The notes: generated by a model not told the origin, from the letters alone. A stretch of 64,000 nt of DNA from Stenocarpella maydis (GCA_002270565.1 NQMI01000114.1:78009-142008), one strand, 5' to 3'; numbered from the stretch's first letter, positions 31,287 to 44,447 are shown. Made by a program: numbers and translations.

Positions 31287-33270
31287 GTGGCCGAGCGCTT
31301 CAAGCGTAGATTAGATGCAACCAATGCAGTAGCATACCAATATGTTCAGATGCTCAATGTCATGGTTGGACAAGCATCTGAATATGTGGGCCTGGCCTAT
31401 GGAGTCACAAAGATCCTACTTGTCACCCAAGTCAACAAGCAGGAGGCTAAGGAGAAAGTCAAAGGATATCTGGAGCGGCTGCAGTACCAGCTTGTCTAGC
31501 ACCTGATAGATTATATGCCATCATCCGGGCTTGTGGCTCTCATTGCGTAATCCTATTGTCTCTTGAATACCTTTATTGCAAAAGGGATCAAGCACTATAC
31601 CCAGAACGGGCGTTATTCTAACTTGCATTCGAGAGTATCAAAACTCCGCTAAGTGCGCACACATCATATCACCATATTTCCAATTCTCCTTAAATCCAGC
31701 TAATTCTATACACTATACCTCTATAATACCTTTAAACTAAATAAGCCCTATATTAAAATAAAAAGCTTTCTTTTTTCTTTATCTTAATATACGGCTTATC
31801 TAATTTAAAAATATTATAAAGATATAATATATAAAATTAGCTAAATTTAAATGAAATAAATAATACTTTGAAATACAAGTTAAAAGTTTTAGTGAATATA
31901 TAATTTAAAAGGAAGAAAAAATATATTGAGAATTTATTAATAAACTTACTTTAAATAGCCAAAATTACCTCCTCCTTAAAAATTTCTAATTCTTCTTAAA
32001 TCTAATTAATTCTATATATTATACCTTTATAATATTTTTAAATTAAATTAGCCTTATATTAAGATGAAGAAAAAATAAAGCTTTTATTTTAATATAGGGC
32101 TTATTTAGTTTAAAGGTATTTTAAAGGTATAGTATATAGAATTAGCTGGATTTAAGGAGAATTAGAAATATAGTATTATGATGTGCGTGCACTTAGCATG
32201 GTCTTAATACTCTCGAATGCAAGTTAGAGTAGTGAGTAATCATCAATCATTAACAACATGGGCAAAAGTTTTGTCCGGCTAAACACGGGCTAGTGAGGTA
32301 TCTGAGGGCTCTCACTATGCCTTGATTCCATTGAATTGAAGCTCCCGAGAATCGGAGGCGTGGCTCAATATGTTGGACTTATCGAGGGGCACACCATGAT
32401 GATGGTCAGCCAGCAGACGCTTGCTCTGCTGCAGAAAGACATGGAGAAGCATCAAGCAATCAACGAGCTAATGGAAAGTATACGACTTAGTTTGCACCAG
32501 ATAACCCTGAAGCTCTCAAAGGCAGGGGGCGTTCGGCAGACAGCCGACGCCCTGGCACAGCTTGCCCAAGAAAAGCTAAGTGAGCCCACAATGGCTGCAG
32601 TGGACAGCGACATCACAATTGACAATGAGACGTGTAGGCTTTCTCTTTTCTCAGTTTAGGAAATCCGGGATAATCATCCAAATAAAACGGACCACGGCCC
32701 TTTAGAAGAAGGGTTCGAGGACTTCGAATCCTTGCAGCAGACATTGTTTCCGGAACTCCGGGAACCCGGCGAGGCGGCGAGTCGCCAGCAGAGAGCGAAT
32801 GAAGAGCTTCCCAACATGCGAGAATGTCGGTCAACAAGAAAACATATTGAATAGTCTGAGATAGCAATGGCTTGGGCCGAATCCCGCAAGACTGAAATTC
32901 TCTGTATTGACGGGAACAAAGTCTTTTCCCGCAAAGACTTCCATGCGTCCTTCGTGAATTCTTTGATGCTCGTAGGGGAATCGCGCTTTGATACATTCAT
33001 TAGAATTCAGGATTTCTGCGAGGACGACAGCAGCAACACGGATTCTTACCTGGTCATGATGTAAGACCTGGTCGCTCAGATCCTACGCCAACTTGTCTTG
33101 ACCACCCCACGGCAGAGAGCGGCCATCACAACTTGAAGAGAAAGAACATCCACAGCCAAAGGACTGTGGGACCTCTTTCTTGCTTGTTTCCGACAGGGGA
33201 GTATCATGCACTTTTATCGTTGTCGCTGGCATTGATCACATTCAAATATTATACGCAACTCCAGGCCTGA
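31287..33270 (+). pseudogene. Relic of a fungal DUF7708/STAND-like protein gene, interrupted by a MITE
   Basis: Fragments in the same order as in a fungal family I recall as DUF7708-containing, NTPase-associated proteins. At 31287-31499: ERFKRRLDATNAVAYQYVQM and LAYGVTKILLVTQVNKQE, then HLIDYMPSSGLVALIA after a stop. At 32336-32659: GGVAQYVGLIEG and a helical stretch. At about 32680-33060: DNHPNKTDHGPLEEGFEDFE and AMAWAESRKTEILCIDGNKV. At about 33060-33250: STAKGLWDLF then CTFIVVAGIDHI in another frame. Stops and frameshifts separate the parts, and a 610-bp inverted-repeat element lies between the first two. No functional product is expected; family naming is from memory. Confidence 0.6.
31618..32227. 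mobile_element. MITE-like element with long inverted repeats
   Basis: About 150 bp at the left end (from CTAACTTGCATTCGAGAGTA) is repeated in inverse orientation at the right end (TACTCTCGAATGCAAGTTAG). The arms share blocks such as GTGCGCACACATCAT against ATGATGTGCGTGCAC and TCCTTAAATCCAGCT against AGCTGGATTTAAGGA. The centre is AT-rich and non-coding. Exact ends and target duplication are uncertain. Confidence 0.7.
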
Positions 33271-33447
33271 AGAAATACGCACAGAGATAGTTCATGGATT
33301 ATGTGCACTGACTAGCGATACCGATGATGCCGTCAAGAGCATGGTTGCAATGGGATTCTTCAATTCTAGAACAATGAGCATTAAAAACATAGCCTCTCTT
33401 GTCAGAGCTCGCCACCCCAAAACCGGCGTCGTGTCTGCTTAGATGGC

Positions 33448-34980
33448 TTGCAATGTGCGTTTCCTGGTCGGCTCATAACACAACACCTTCCGGAGATCCA
33501 AGAGGGGCGGTGTTGCAACGTCCTATTCACGGAGATCCCACTGCCCTATACTCCGAGCACCATGGTGTATACCGAGGACAACGGAACTACGAGATTATTC
33601 GTTGTGTCAGAGATGAGTGGAATGGAGCCGAGGCCCTTCGGTCCATATGCTCCTCTCCGCCTCCGCGTCTGGTCTATTGACCATGATGGAAAGTACATCT
33701 GCAAGCGCTATGCAGATCTTGCAATCAGCTACTACGTTGGTATAAGACATATTTCTAGTCTTTCTTGTATACCCTCAGGGTACCTCTCAAGAGAGGCGGT
33801 GAACAGAAAACAAATAATCGCCAGAGGTCAGAAATACTGGTCTTACATGTATGGAGTACATTATGTTGAGATCGGTTCCCTGCACGTAAGTCGCACTTTG
33901 AATTCGAGAGCAACACCCAGTCTCTTACATTCAATTTTCCCCCTCTTTTAGGGGAAACAACAAGAAGTGACTGACCAAAAACCACAACCCATCGATCCAG
34001 GTCTTCTGCGAGGATCCCAGCCTCTTAAGAATCCCCAAGAAGCAGTCATCAAGTCTCGTTTTTTTGGTGCTGGCCCCCACTGAAATCCACGTCTAGCCAT
34101 GCCGTGCGTGACTCAGTTTGGTGTATGTTGCGAATTTCATTGTTGGTAAATGTTTCACCCGCTGACCTTTTACGTAGCACGCGTGAACCTCGAAGAAGTG
34201 GCACCCCTATGGTTCCTTCTTGACGCTTTGGAAAAGCTCTATTTCGGAGAAGCGGAAGGAACTTCTGGCACAGTCAATCGAAGCCTTCCATGCAAAGACC
34301 CAGCTCAAGCAGACCGCGACAGCTACTTCCACCATCGACCCTTGTCCTAGAATCACGGGTTGTCTCTTTCTCCTCTTTCACGGTGGCTCAGGCACGGGAA
34401 AAGTCTCGCTGCACATTGCTTAGCCGACCACGCCCGACTTCCATTGTTCGTTAAAAGTGGCTCGACAACTGACCAGGGTATTTCGGTCGATCGTCTGAGC
34501 ACTTTGCTCAAGCTTGCGAAGCGCTGCGGCTGCTTGGTCCTACTGGACCATATAGACTTAATTGCGGGGAATCGATCCTGATGTCCAAATTAGACTTTGA
34601 TAATAATGTTATTACAACCGGTAAACGGGCTCCGGCCAAGCCTTTTCCGCAAAATATAGAATGCCATCACTCGATGATTGTGATTAAGAGGTTATTGACC
34701 TAATTGGCAATTACGAAGGTAAGTAGCCTGGCTCCTATGGCGCAAGTGTTCAGGGCCAGTTCGCTTAACGAGTTTTTATGGCTGTTTATAGGTATCCTGA
34801 TTGCAACCACAAACCGAGTTCACCTTGGTGACCGAGGCCTTGCCTCCAGCATAACTGTCGGTTGGCATTTCATGCTCTACAAAGCAGACCGACGCCAGAT
34901 ATGGGCCAATAGCATCGCCGGTGCTGGTAGCCAGAAACGTCCCACTGAAGCTGATTTCAAAGGAATTGGGGGTCATATTT
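33448..34980 (+). pseudogene. Relic of a fungal AAA ATPase gene (DUF7025 plus AAA core)
   Basis: Reads like the fungal AAA proteins with an N-terminal DUF7025-type region, scattered over three frames. Seen in order: VWSIDHDGKYICKRYADLAI, ISSLSCIPSGYL and REAVNRKQIIARGQKYWSYM (33650-33850); ISEKRKELLAQSIEAFHAK (about 34230); Walker A FHGGSGTGK (about 34378-34404), then a frame change to ADHARLPLFVKSG; Walker B LVLLDHIDL (the usual DE is DH); and IATTNRVHLGDRGLASSI (about 34793), matching the sensor-1 region. The frameshifts and the Walker B change mean it is not functional. It lies just downstream of another NTPase-type relic. Confidence 0.65.
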
Positions 34981-36605
34981 AGGATAGAATGCAGGGAGCC
35001 TATAGGACGAGCAGTATGTTTCAAACTCATATGCAGTACAAGACGTTGGGGGGGGTATAACTACAGCTAGCCTTATCCCCAAATCAAAAGTGCGTCCCTT
35101 TATCTCCCAGAGAAAGCAAGAGGCAACCAGAGATCTAGGATATAATGCAAATCAAGTTTAATTTAAGTTTTCGGATACAAACGCCGAAAAAACGCTTGAG
35201 CGGAGACATTAACACAGACACAAGGGCTCTAATGCAAAATTTCCCGAGCTGCCGAGACTCGCAGCATGTACATAATAGCAAGTGCTATCCGCCGTGGAGA
35301 TGTTGCAGGGAGCGTAGCCAGACGGGTTGACCAACCCCCCCCCCNNNNNNNNNNNNNNCCCCCCAAACTAAGACCTCGTCTCCCAGGAAGAGAGGTGGTG
35401 AACTCGACGCAGAGGACAGGAAGGACGTCAAGCGCATGCGCCTAGTTAGTCCATGGCATTTACGAGGCTGACTCTGTACAACTACAACCGACAATCACGT
35501 GTTGAGGCGCGGCTGCGAGAGTGAGTGACCGCGTGGAGAGCTGCGGGCAGCGGCGGGCCTCGGGCATGAACCATCATCAATGAGCTCTCGGGGTGAGTAC
35601 ATATATGCAAGTTCGAATGTATGTAAATATGTGTATGTCCTACATCATCGATGGACGGTATATCAAAGGTCTGAAGAACCAGGAAAATGCCAAGCAGGCA
35701 TGTGGTCAATGATGCCGAACCGCACAGCCACTATCATCAAGTACGCCTATATATATATGAAATCACGTTCAATCGCAGAGCTGGGGTGAGACCCAAGTCA
35801 GTCAAGCATTCCACAAGCCGCCGGGCACTTAACCCCCCTACCCAGCAGCGGCGGTGGTGCTGAAGAAAGAGGCAGCAAGGAAGGTCTGGGAGAAAACGGG
35901 AACAAAGACCAGAACATTCTAGTAGCCGTCCGTTCCCCCAGTGGAGATGATCGACATTGAGCCGTCTCTGCGCTCACCCTAAGTGTGCTTGTCTTAGTCC
36001 CGACGGGACACAATCTGCGCCCCGGGCCTATGAGAAGGCCGCATTGGCATCCGTCGCGCAGGCGCGTCAATCTCGGTGAAACAAGCCCGGCGCTTTCCCC
36101 GGAGTGGCATCCTCCTGTCGCACTTGTTACACGTGTAGTTTGTGGGCTAAAGAAGCCGGGATGATCAGAATGCAATATGGACCGCACTGCTAGGCTCCGC
36201 TTCTCAATAACGAACAAGAGCAGCTGTAGTTGGTCCCCATGGCTCATCAGAGTAATTTCACAGTTTTCACTATGGTCGCTCAGTATGACCAAAACTGTAG
36301 AACACGAGAATTGCGAGTTGAGAAGCAAGAACGCTTCGGTCAATATAATCATTCGTCAAGTATGTGGTCTGGTATTTTTTCCCACTCCGGTGATGCTGAA
36401 TGCCAAACATGCCCAAGGTATCATCAAAAAGAGCCGAACCAAAGAGTACAAAAATTGCCAAATATCCCCTTGAGAAATTCTGGCACAATCAAGAATTGAA
36501 TTTAGTCCACACCGTGACGCCCTTGACAAATGTCAAGATCACAACCATCCCCCTCCCCCCCTTTTTGAACCGAAGATTCCTATCCTCTCAGCAGCAACCC
36601 GGACC
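34981..36605. other. Intergenic region with assembly gap
   Basis: No supported gene. It contains a C-run-bordered run of N at 35345-35358, so real length here is unknown. Confidence 0.5.
35345..35358. other. Assembly gap (14 N)
   Basis: Fourteen undetermined bases flanked on both sides by C homopolymers, suggesting a sequencing failure over a poly-C tract. Confidence 0.99.
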
Positions 36606-37878
36606 TTAAGCCGCGAATCGCCGTTGGTGGAACCGACCGGCCCTCTTGACACCGACCATCTTCAGGTTGGCATCGACGCCGGACTCGCACTTGGTTCCTG
36701 CGGCGAGGGTCATGACGGCGCTCCATGTGCCGGAGGCACAGCGCTGGAACGAGGAACCGCCCACGCAGTTCCACTCGCCCTCGTTCGTGCACGCAGAGCC
36801 TGCGGTAGTTGCTGAAGAGTTGCCACTAGCAGGGGCGGGGGCAGGGGCGGCAGGGGCGGCAGGGCCGGCAGGGGCGGCAGGAGCAGGCTCTGCGGCCTCT
36901 GGGGTTGGTGTCGGGGTGGCGGCGGTGACGGTTGAGAGGGTCGTGGCAGCTGGGGTGGCAGCGGGGACCTCGAGGGAGGCTGACACGGGTGCGAAGATAC
37001 CACCAGAACTGTTTAGAGAATTGTCAGTATGTGAGATGAACGAAGGAGCCAACTGAGAAGAGGTGGTTGGCCTCAAGAGGGGCAACATACGCTGGGGTGC
37101 TTGCTGCGGCTCCTGCGGCGGCGCTGGAGCTGGGTGCAGGGGCAGCAGCACCAGAGCCGGACGAGCCAGAGCCGGAGGAGGAGCCCGAGGGGCCGCAGTT
37201 TCCGGTGGGTGCCTCCGGGTTGTCACTGTTGTCAACAACAGCCTGGCCGGGGTTGGGGTATTTGACATCGCCGCCCTCGGCTACGCTGCAGCCGTTGCCG
37301 ATGTTGGCGACGAAGATATCGGGAGCCGAGGAGAAGGAAACGGCGCGCTTGTCGGTGGCCTCCCTCTTGGCGCTGCCGCCGGTGAGGGTGACTGCGGCGC
37401 AGTTCATGTAGAACTCACGGTTGCCGATGCGGTTGTTCCACGACCAGGCCAGAACAGCATCTCCCGCGGGGACGTCCGAGGGGACGGTGAAGTCAAAGTT
37501 GCCCTCGCCGTTGACGGGGCAGTTCCCGATGATGCTCTGGATGACCTTGAATGTCTTTGCGCCGTCGGTGGACAGAGAGATCTGGCACGAACCACCGCCG
37601 TGGGCAGCTCCGCCAACAACGGTGATGTTGCCCTGGCCGCCGATCGCGAAGGAGGCGGTTGGCTTACCAGCAGGGGTGCCGAGGTCGCTCTGGTAGCCCT
37701 TGCAAGGGTAGTCGGAGCCATCGGCGGCGAGGGGCGCGGTGTACGAGTAGTCGATGGTGCCCGAGTTGGCGAAGGGGTTGTACTTGCTGTTCAGCGGAGG
37801 AGGGTAGGACAGCATCATGTGGGCCGAGGCAGTACCCGCGAGGGCAGCCATGAGAGTGGTAGATGTTGTAGCACGCAT
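36606..37878 (-). CDS. AA11 lytic polysaccharide monooxygenase with C-terminal X278 module
   Basis: Secreted copper enzyme that oxidatively cleaves chitin. Exons 37878-37091 and 37008-36606 give 396 residues; the 82-nt intron has GTATGT, a CTGAC branch and ACAG. A 19-residue signal peptide (MRATTSTTLMAALAGTASA) ends directly before H20 (HMMLSYPPP), the N-terminal histidine needed for the copper brace. The second brace histidine is H93 in GGAAHGGGSCQ, and Y156 in NREFYMNCAAVTL is the likely axial residue. A Ser/Gly/Ala/Pro-rich linker follows, then a C-terminal Cys-containing module (CTNEGEWNCVGGSSFQRCAS) matching X278, proposed to bind chitin. The intron falls in the linker. Probable roles are turnover of the fungus's own wall or use of chitin as food. 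Confidence 0.93.
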
Positions 37879-40800
37879 CTTGTGTGTGTGTGTTGGTGAT
37901 GAGATATATGTCGTGGGAAGTCAAAGTTTCATGTATCCGAGTCTCGACTGTTCTCGAATCTCAAAGAGCAGGCCTCGAAAATATCTCCAGATATATCGAG
38001 TCAAATACCAGCCTGTGGCAGTTGGATGACAAAGAATGTGGTGGAGGCGGGACCAAGTCAGAACTTGTCGTGAGTTGATAAAAGATGGGACTGTTCAGTC
38101 TGAGTGAACAAAGCCTCTGCCTGGGTGATGGACGGCCTGGTAGACTTTTCTTCTTCTTCCACGATGGAAAGGAATGTGAAGTCCCTTGTTGGTGAGACAA
38201 AGAGACGTGAGTGATGTAGGTAGGGAGACAGCACCGGGCTAATCTTTTTGGATTTGTTGGTCTTCGCCGTTGGAAGAATGGAAAGAATAAAAGTTGAGAG
38301 TTCAAAGATAAGGAATGCAATGAACCTCGTTGCGCAAGCAAGAGAGAGAGGGGGAGAGAGAGAGAACAGACAAGATGATGTCGAGATGGTGAGCCAGAGG
38401 GAAGAGAGCGAGGTGTAGAGGCCGAGAGAGGGAGAGGCTCCTTTTCTTATGTCTCAGGAGGACATGGAGGCCAGGCTAGCCGAGTAGGGGTTCGAGGGAC
38501 ATCACGACCCAAGAAGGCGAAAGGTGAGCCCGATCAGGGGTGGTGCAGGCCCGCAGATCCTCTTCTCGAAGTGGGAACGGCAGAGGGCCTGCAGGGCCAG
38601 CAAATGGAGAGGCAGAGGCAGCACAAACCTCCTATTCTCCCTCGCTTCAGGATCTGCCGTGGGCCATGTTGGATGCGGATAACCGCCATGGCGGCATGTG
38701 GACTTTGCTGGCCTTCCACATTGGGCCATCTCTGTGCCACGGGCAACCCTGGAGGGAGGATCCTCGTGTCGGGGGCAAGGGCATTGGTGTTGCTGATTGG
38801 GATTTTTGCCCGACAACCCATGGGCGGCAAACGGGCAGGGAAGCAGCCCAGTCAGCCTCCTCGGCTCAGGGGGTCGGAGTGGCTGACTGGGTTGGGTATG
38901 GGGACCCACGGTGCGCAGGGAACTGGGATGAGGTGACATCGCGGAGGGGCTGCTCTGTTTCCTGGGCCGCGGGTGGTGGTGGTGGTGGTCGCTGGAGCAG
39001 CCGAGTTTCCCCACGTTGATACAACTCAGCTGATGAGTGCGGGCATATGTGATAGTAATCGACATGACGCGCGAGAGGGCAATTTCACATGGGGGGGGCG
39101 AATGGCATGGCGAGATGCGAGGTCAGTGGGCACAGTCTGAAGCGAACGGGTTGTTTTGTGCATGTGAGGAAACATGGATGGCCCCTATGTCAGTACATAG
39201 CATACCACATAGGTAGGGTAGTAGTATACCACAGTAAGTAAGTGATGCACACTGACAGAGAAAAAAGAGAGAGGGGTCAGCCTGAAAGAGGGGGCCAGAC
39301 GCAAGGGTTAGGATGCGATCAGGGATGCTGCCACGCTACCAACGCCCGAGGGCGCATCTGGGCCAATCATGTCGCCGTCGTTCCTGGATCATGCAGCTTC
39401 CAAGACAGAGGGCGGAAACGGTAGCCGCCAATGACAGGCGCTACCGGGGGCCTCCACCTCTTCTCTCTCTTTTTCTGTCGTGTCACCGGGACCAGAAAGC
39501 TGCACGCCACCGCAGGGTGGATCAAGAAGTGCCAGGGGCTCTAATTAAGCTTAGTCTGGACTAGCACATACCCCGTACGGATACACTAGTGTAGTATACC
39601 TTGACTACAAAGTAGTCCGTATACACGCTGACTACGTTGTATTGTACAACGGGGAGAATATGCAGTGTAGTCTGTTCACATTGCATGGGGACTGGAGTGC
39701 AGTCTGGCAGGCACGAGGACCGAAAAGAAAGAAAGAAAAGAAGAGACACAGAAAATAAAGGGAGCGCGGCTCAACTCCTTCCTCCCTGTCCCGCTAGCCA
39801 CCTGGGCTGATCCCTGTTCCGAGCCCTCTACTGGCCGGCCCATCAGCTCGGCCAGTCCTGCTCGGGGGCAGTAAGATTCCTGAGAGGGGTTGACTGGCCA
39901 CTTGACAACCACATGTGCACGCATCGCATCAACCAGAACCACCACCACCACCAGTGCCCTGACGATTGAACCTGAAACATACCACCAACCATCTCGACCA
40001 CCGACGCCTGCCTCGAACCCCCTGCCCGCTCGACCGATTGTTTCCCACGTATGTACAGAGTATGGATACGTACCGTGTACGGATAGTATGCTCGCATCGT
40101 CACCCACAAGACGACACGACGACACGGTTGATTTTCATGTCCGTCACCAGGCCACTTGGCTCGGCCGTCTCGTGTGACACGAGAAGGGCACTCACTCTTT
40201 TCTGTCCCCGCTCTCCCTTTTTGCCCTCCTGCATAGTCATGTGCAATCCCTTCAACGTAACGTTGCCACGGCTGCTCAACTAAAACGCCAACAAGCTCTT
40301 CTGTCAGCGCGATACCATCCTTGGCATCGCATCTCCCATCGCGGAGCGAAAGCATAAAATGGCCAAGACGAACCCTTTCGCACCGGCCCATAACCCCCGA
40401 GTTAAGACGACGGCAAGACGACGGCAAGACGACGCAAGACGACGGCTAAAACCCCCCCCCCCCAAAAAAAAAAAACGAAACATCCATCTTGCCACTGATC
40501 AAGGCCCACAAAACCACCAGCCTATGGGGACGCAGCCTTGGACATTGACCCCGTCTCAGGTCAGGCAACCCGGCGCCAAACCAACAAACGATCCATTACT
40601 ACCATTCACTGCCATTAATTGCTGCCTAGATACATAGCATACGGAGTCCTTGCTGTCCCCATCAACACCTGACGTGCCAGGCCATTAGTCATCAAGAGAT
40701 CCCCCTATGTGTGCTGGCCCCCTGGCATCCGAGCTCACCAAGCTGTCATTGACGCCGGCGGCGGCAGATGAACCCTGTTGCCATGGTTATTCGCAAGCGG

Positions 40801-43064
40801 CCCACCACTAGTGCGTATCCACTGGCAACAGCTCGCGTTGTGTGCGATCGACTTCATCCGAGATCCGCAGTGGGGAATATCCCGAGGCCTCCTCCATCTT
40901 GCACAAGCTGGTCCTGGCTGGCAGGCTGGTATCACATACACAGTAGTGCTCCGTCTTCTACCCTCCCCTGCCCTCCCTGGGTACCCTTGGTTTCACCACC
41001 ATAAAAGGACACAGGGTCCGTAAGAGCCCTGGTAGCATGGCAGGCATGGGGACCTGTGGCTGTCGCGCGCACTGCATTGACTGATTGACATGATGCGAGC
41101 CTTCCTTTATTACAACGCCGGGCTGACGGCGAGGCTGTGCCAGGATCGACGTACCTTCGCCACAACAGGCCCCATGCCCCCATGCCCCCTCAACTGCCTG
41201 CCTGGCAGAACCATGGCCGTTGGCCTCTCAGCCTCTTCGCCTCCACCCTCAGTTCATCCATTCTTTACTGGCCAGATTGGTCCTGCCACCCCGGCCGGCC
41301 CGTCTGTCGCCTGTGTCTTGTCCACCTCGGCTTCACCTCCGGGCCAAGCACTTCCAGCCCCAGGCCAGACGAATGCGCTCTGGCCACGCTCTGGCCAGCC
41401 CTTCTACCGCACAGTCTCAGGAACCCCTGCCCTGGGGCACTAATCTTAACCTGGTTTGCCCGACTCTCTCGTAACCCTCGTAATCGCCAATCGTTCTCAA
41501 TCGAGAATTGCGATGTGTTGTTTGGAAGGCTCTCGCGGTAATTGCTGTTTGGCAGCCGCAATCAGCCTAGCGCATAGTGGAAGAACATCCGCCGTCTACT
41601 TTGTATGGATTACAGCCAAAAAGGAGATCGTATTCCTGTTTTTTTGTCGCAGGCAACCAGGCTTTCATCCGAAGAAGCCTGGGCTCTTTCGGATGGGCCT
41701 GCATGTGACGTGGTTTCGTGGCCTGTCTTCCACCTCCCATGGTCGAGACCCCAATGGCACTTGGCAACACGGGGGACCCAAGCTGGCAAGACAGACTGCC
41801 AGGAAATGCACATTACAGAGGCCTGATGCAAGCACGATTTACAAATTCAAAATCATCATTACACCTACCCCAAGCAGCCTTTGAACCACTAATTTTAATT
41901 CACTTATAATTAAACCTCCCGCCTAATATACCCAAACCCAGACAGCTACATAGCACCTGGAGGGAGGGCTATATAATACCCAGAGGCTATAATGACACCC
42001 AGAGTAAGCACCCTGAGCCGCGAGGGAGGGTGGTTGGGTAGGGGGCCCAGAGGGCTTAAAGAGCAATAAGGAACATAATAATTTAAAATGTATTACTCTA
42101 TGAGACAGCCCAACTTCATGTCTTCCTACTTCATCACGGTGGCGAAAGGCACTCGCCGAACTCGTTGATACCCCTGGGGACTACCCGACCGCTGCCTACG
42201 AGGGCCACCACATGGGCTAAACTCCTTCTTGGCTACCTAGGTACGCTGTCGGCAGGATTAGACTTTCGGTTGGGGGGGGGGGCAGGGGATCTTGTTGTTT
42301 TGCCCCTTTGAGCACATCAAAATGAACGCTCTTGGCCGGGCTCAATCGTCGGCACGTAGTAATCCCCCCTTCTCGTCTAATTCAATTATGCTTATTCTTC
42401 ATGCCCGTTAGCTGCCTTTTTTGCTCTGACCGGTGATGCCCCTTCCATGAAAAACCACCGTCTCCGAGGTTCAGGGCCTCGAAGCTCTTGAAGGAAGACT
42501 AGATGAGTAGCAAGCAAGCAGCAGCCCAAGACCCCTCCTCCCCCGTCCCCATGCCCGATGATCTGGGCCGACATAATTTAGCCCAGATTTCCATTCTCTC
42601 TGCCCCTTCCCCCCAAGTCTGTATGTACGTCTGTCTTGTCAGAACCGGGGCTTGGTTTTTTGTCGGGCGAGCAGGCCGGTAATAAACGAGATAGGGTTTG
42701 GCTGATCTCCATGGGGCGAGTAGGTACACTTTGTAGACTGGGGAAATGATCTGTCTCAAGGCAGCGGTGCAGACAGAGTAACAAGTCAATTGCGAAGACT
42801 AGTCGCACCGAATACTCACATAAAACTGCGCGGACACCCTGCTTGTAAGGCCTGCCACTGCGGGCTACGAGTTCGAGCAATAAAACAATCTGTAATAAAT
42901 AAAACAATTCACTGTTTGGGAAAGTGTTATGTATTAAGACTGCCCACGCCTTGTCACTTAAGGTTTATGGTGTTTTAACACTAGAGTTTGTGGACATACA
43001 CGGCGGAAATAGTCACAAGACGTTGGGAGCTGCACTTGACAGTACGACGGATAAAGGATACATA
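37879..43064. other. Five-kilobase region without a supportable gene
   Basis: The first few hundred bases should be the AA11 promoter. Open frames occur on both strands (for example 38502-39065, 39843-40427, 41137-41541) but overlap one another and show no recognised motif. Low-complexity tracts: GA repeat at about 38341-38366, GGT repeat near 38974-38988, a GACGGCAAGAC tandem repeat at about 40407-40445, a C/A run at about 40450-40475, and a G run near 42272-42283. AT content rises from about 41.9 kb. Confidence 0.4.
40407..40445. repeat. Short GACGGCAAGAC tandem repeat
   Basis: Three to four imperfect copies of an 11-bp unit, directly before a C run followed by an A run. Confidence 0.7.
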
Positions 43065-44447
43065 CCATCTGACCCCCACTAGTGGAACACCCCTACCAGT
43101 GGAATGAGGACCTACATACAAATATTACCACATTGACTTACATGTATCACAGCCAATTTTAAAGCTATACACATAGGAATTTGATCAATCTGTAGATATT
43201 TACTTAGTAAATAAGCTTATATAGGTAGTTAGTATTTTGGGGGCATTAGAGTGGCTGTAATTAGATTCCAAACCCTGCATATAAATGCTAAACCTAGGGC
43301 CTAATTTCTTAATTCTCTTTATGATAGCCCAGCCTATTCCTCTTAATTACCACCTAACCACATGATGCCTAGCTATAATGAAGAGAATATGGCTGATGTC
43401 ATATTTAATATTATTGATAATGGGCTTATGTTAGGTGAAGCTGCCCAAAAGCATAGTGTACCTAAGATAATACTCTTCTGGCGGATGAATGGTATTACAT
43501 CTAAAAGTAAGGCTATTCAGCCTGCTTAATGCCTATTTATTGCTGAGGAGAATAGGCTTGTTAAATGGATTATTAAGTAGGAATTACTAGGCTATACCCT
43601 AACAGCCTTAGTGGTGCAGCAAATTACTGAGGCTATTATAAAGAAATGAGGTAATAATCAGCCTCTTGGGAAGCACTGGATAGCATTATTTAAAAGCTGC
43701 CATAATGATATTAAGATAAAGATTTCTTACCCTTAAGAAGCAGCCCGATTTAATGGCTTTATACTAAAGGCAGTCTACTAGTATTTTAACTACTAAGAGC
43801 AATTTAGCTGGGTTGAGCTAGAGTTAATAGTTAATGTTAATAAAGGCAGTATTATGGAGGGCTAAGGTATTATTTATATACTTATAAGGCTTTATAATAG
43901 TTGGTACTAATGAATTTTAGGTATTAATAGCCTTGTGCTTGGATCTGCGGAGACTAAAACTGCCCTTAAGAAGATGAGTGGCAGCTGTGCCTGGGTAACC
44001 CTTATTAACGCTATTACGGCTTCTGGTTACTATTTATACCTGGGAATCGTTTTTAAGGGTAAAGATCTTTAAGCTTAATGGTTTTTATAAGAGTTTAAGC
44101 AGTTATACCCTTAGCACTATATTATATCGCCTAATGGCTGGACTAAAAATGAGATTACTGTGGCATAGCTTCATAATGTTTTTTTACCCTAGATGAATAA
44201 AATCTGAGGAGATAATGATTCTCAAGTAATTCTACTGATTTTAAATGGCTATAAAAGCTATACTTTAGTATTTAAATCTCTTTAATTGCTATATTAAAGG
44301 TTTATTTACTAATGATACTTAGGTAGGCGGAATTTATGAAAGAGTGCTTCTTCAGCAATGTTTTTTTATGCTTCCTCCTAGCATATATTTCTCACGGGCT
44401 ATAGCCAGCAGATAATGGATATTTCAATGTCCTTAAGGCTGCTTATT

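Noticed and set aside
38481..38510. GGTTCGA-like T-loop as a tRNA
   Set aside because: The flanking bases do not pair and no acceptor or anticodon stem can be drawn; no tRNA was supported anywhere in the window.
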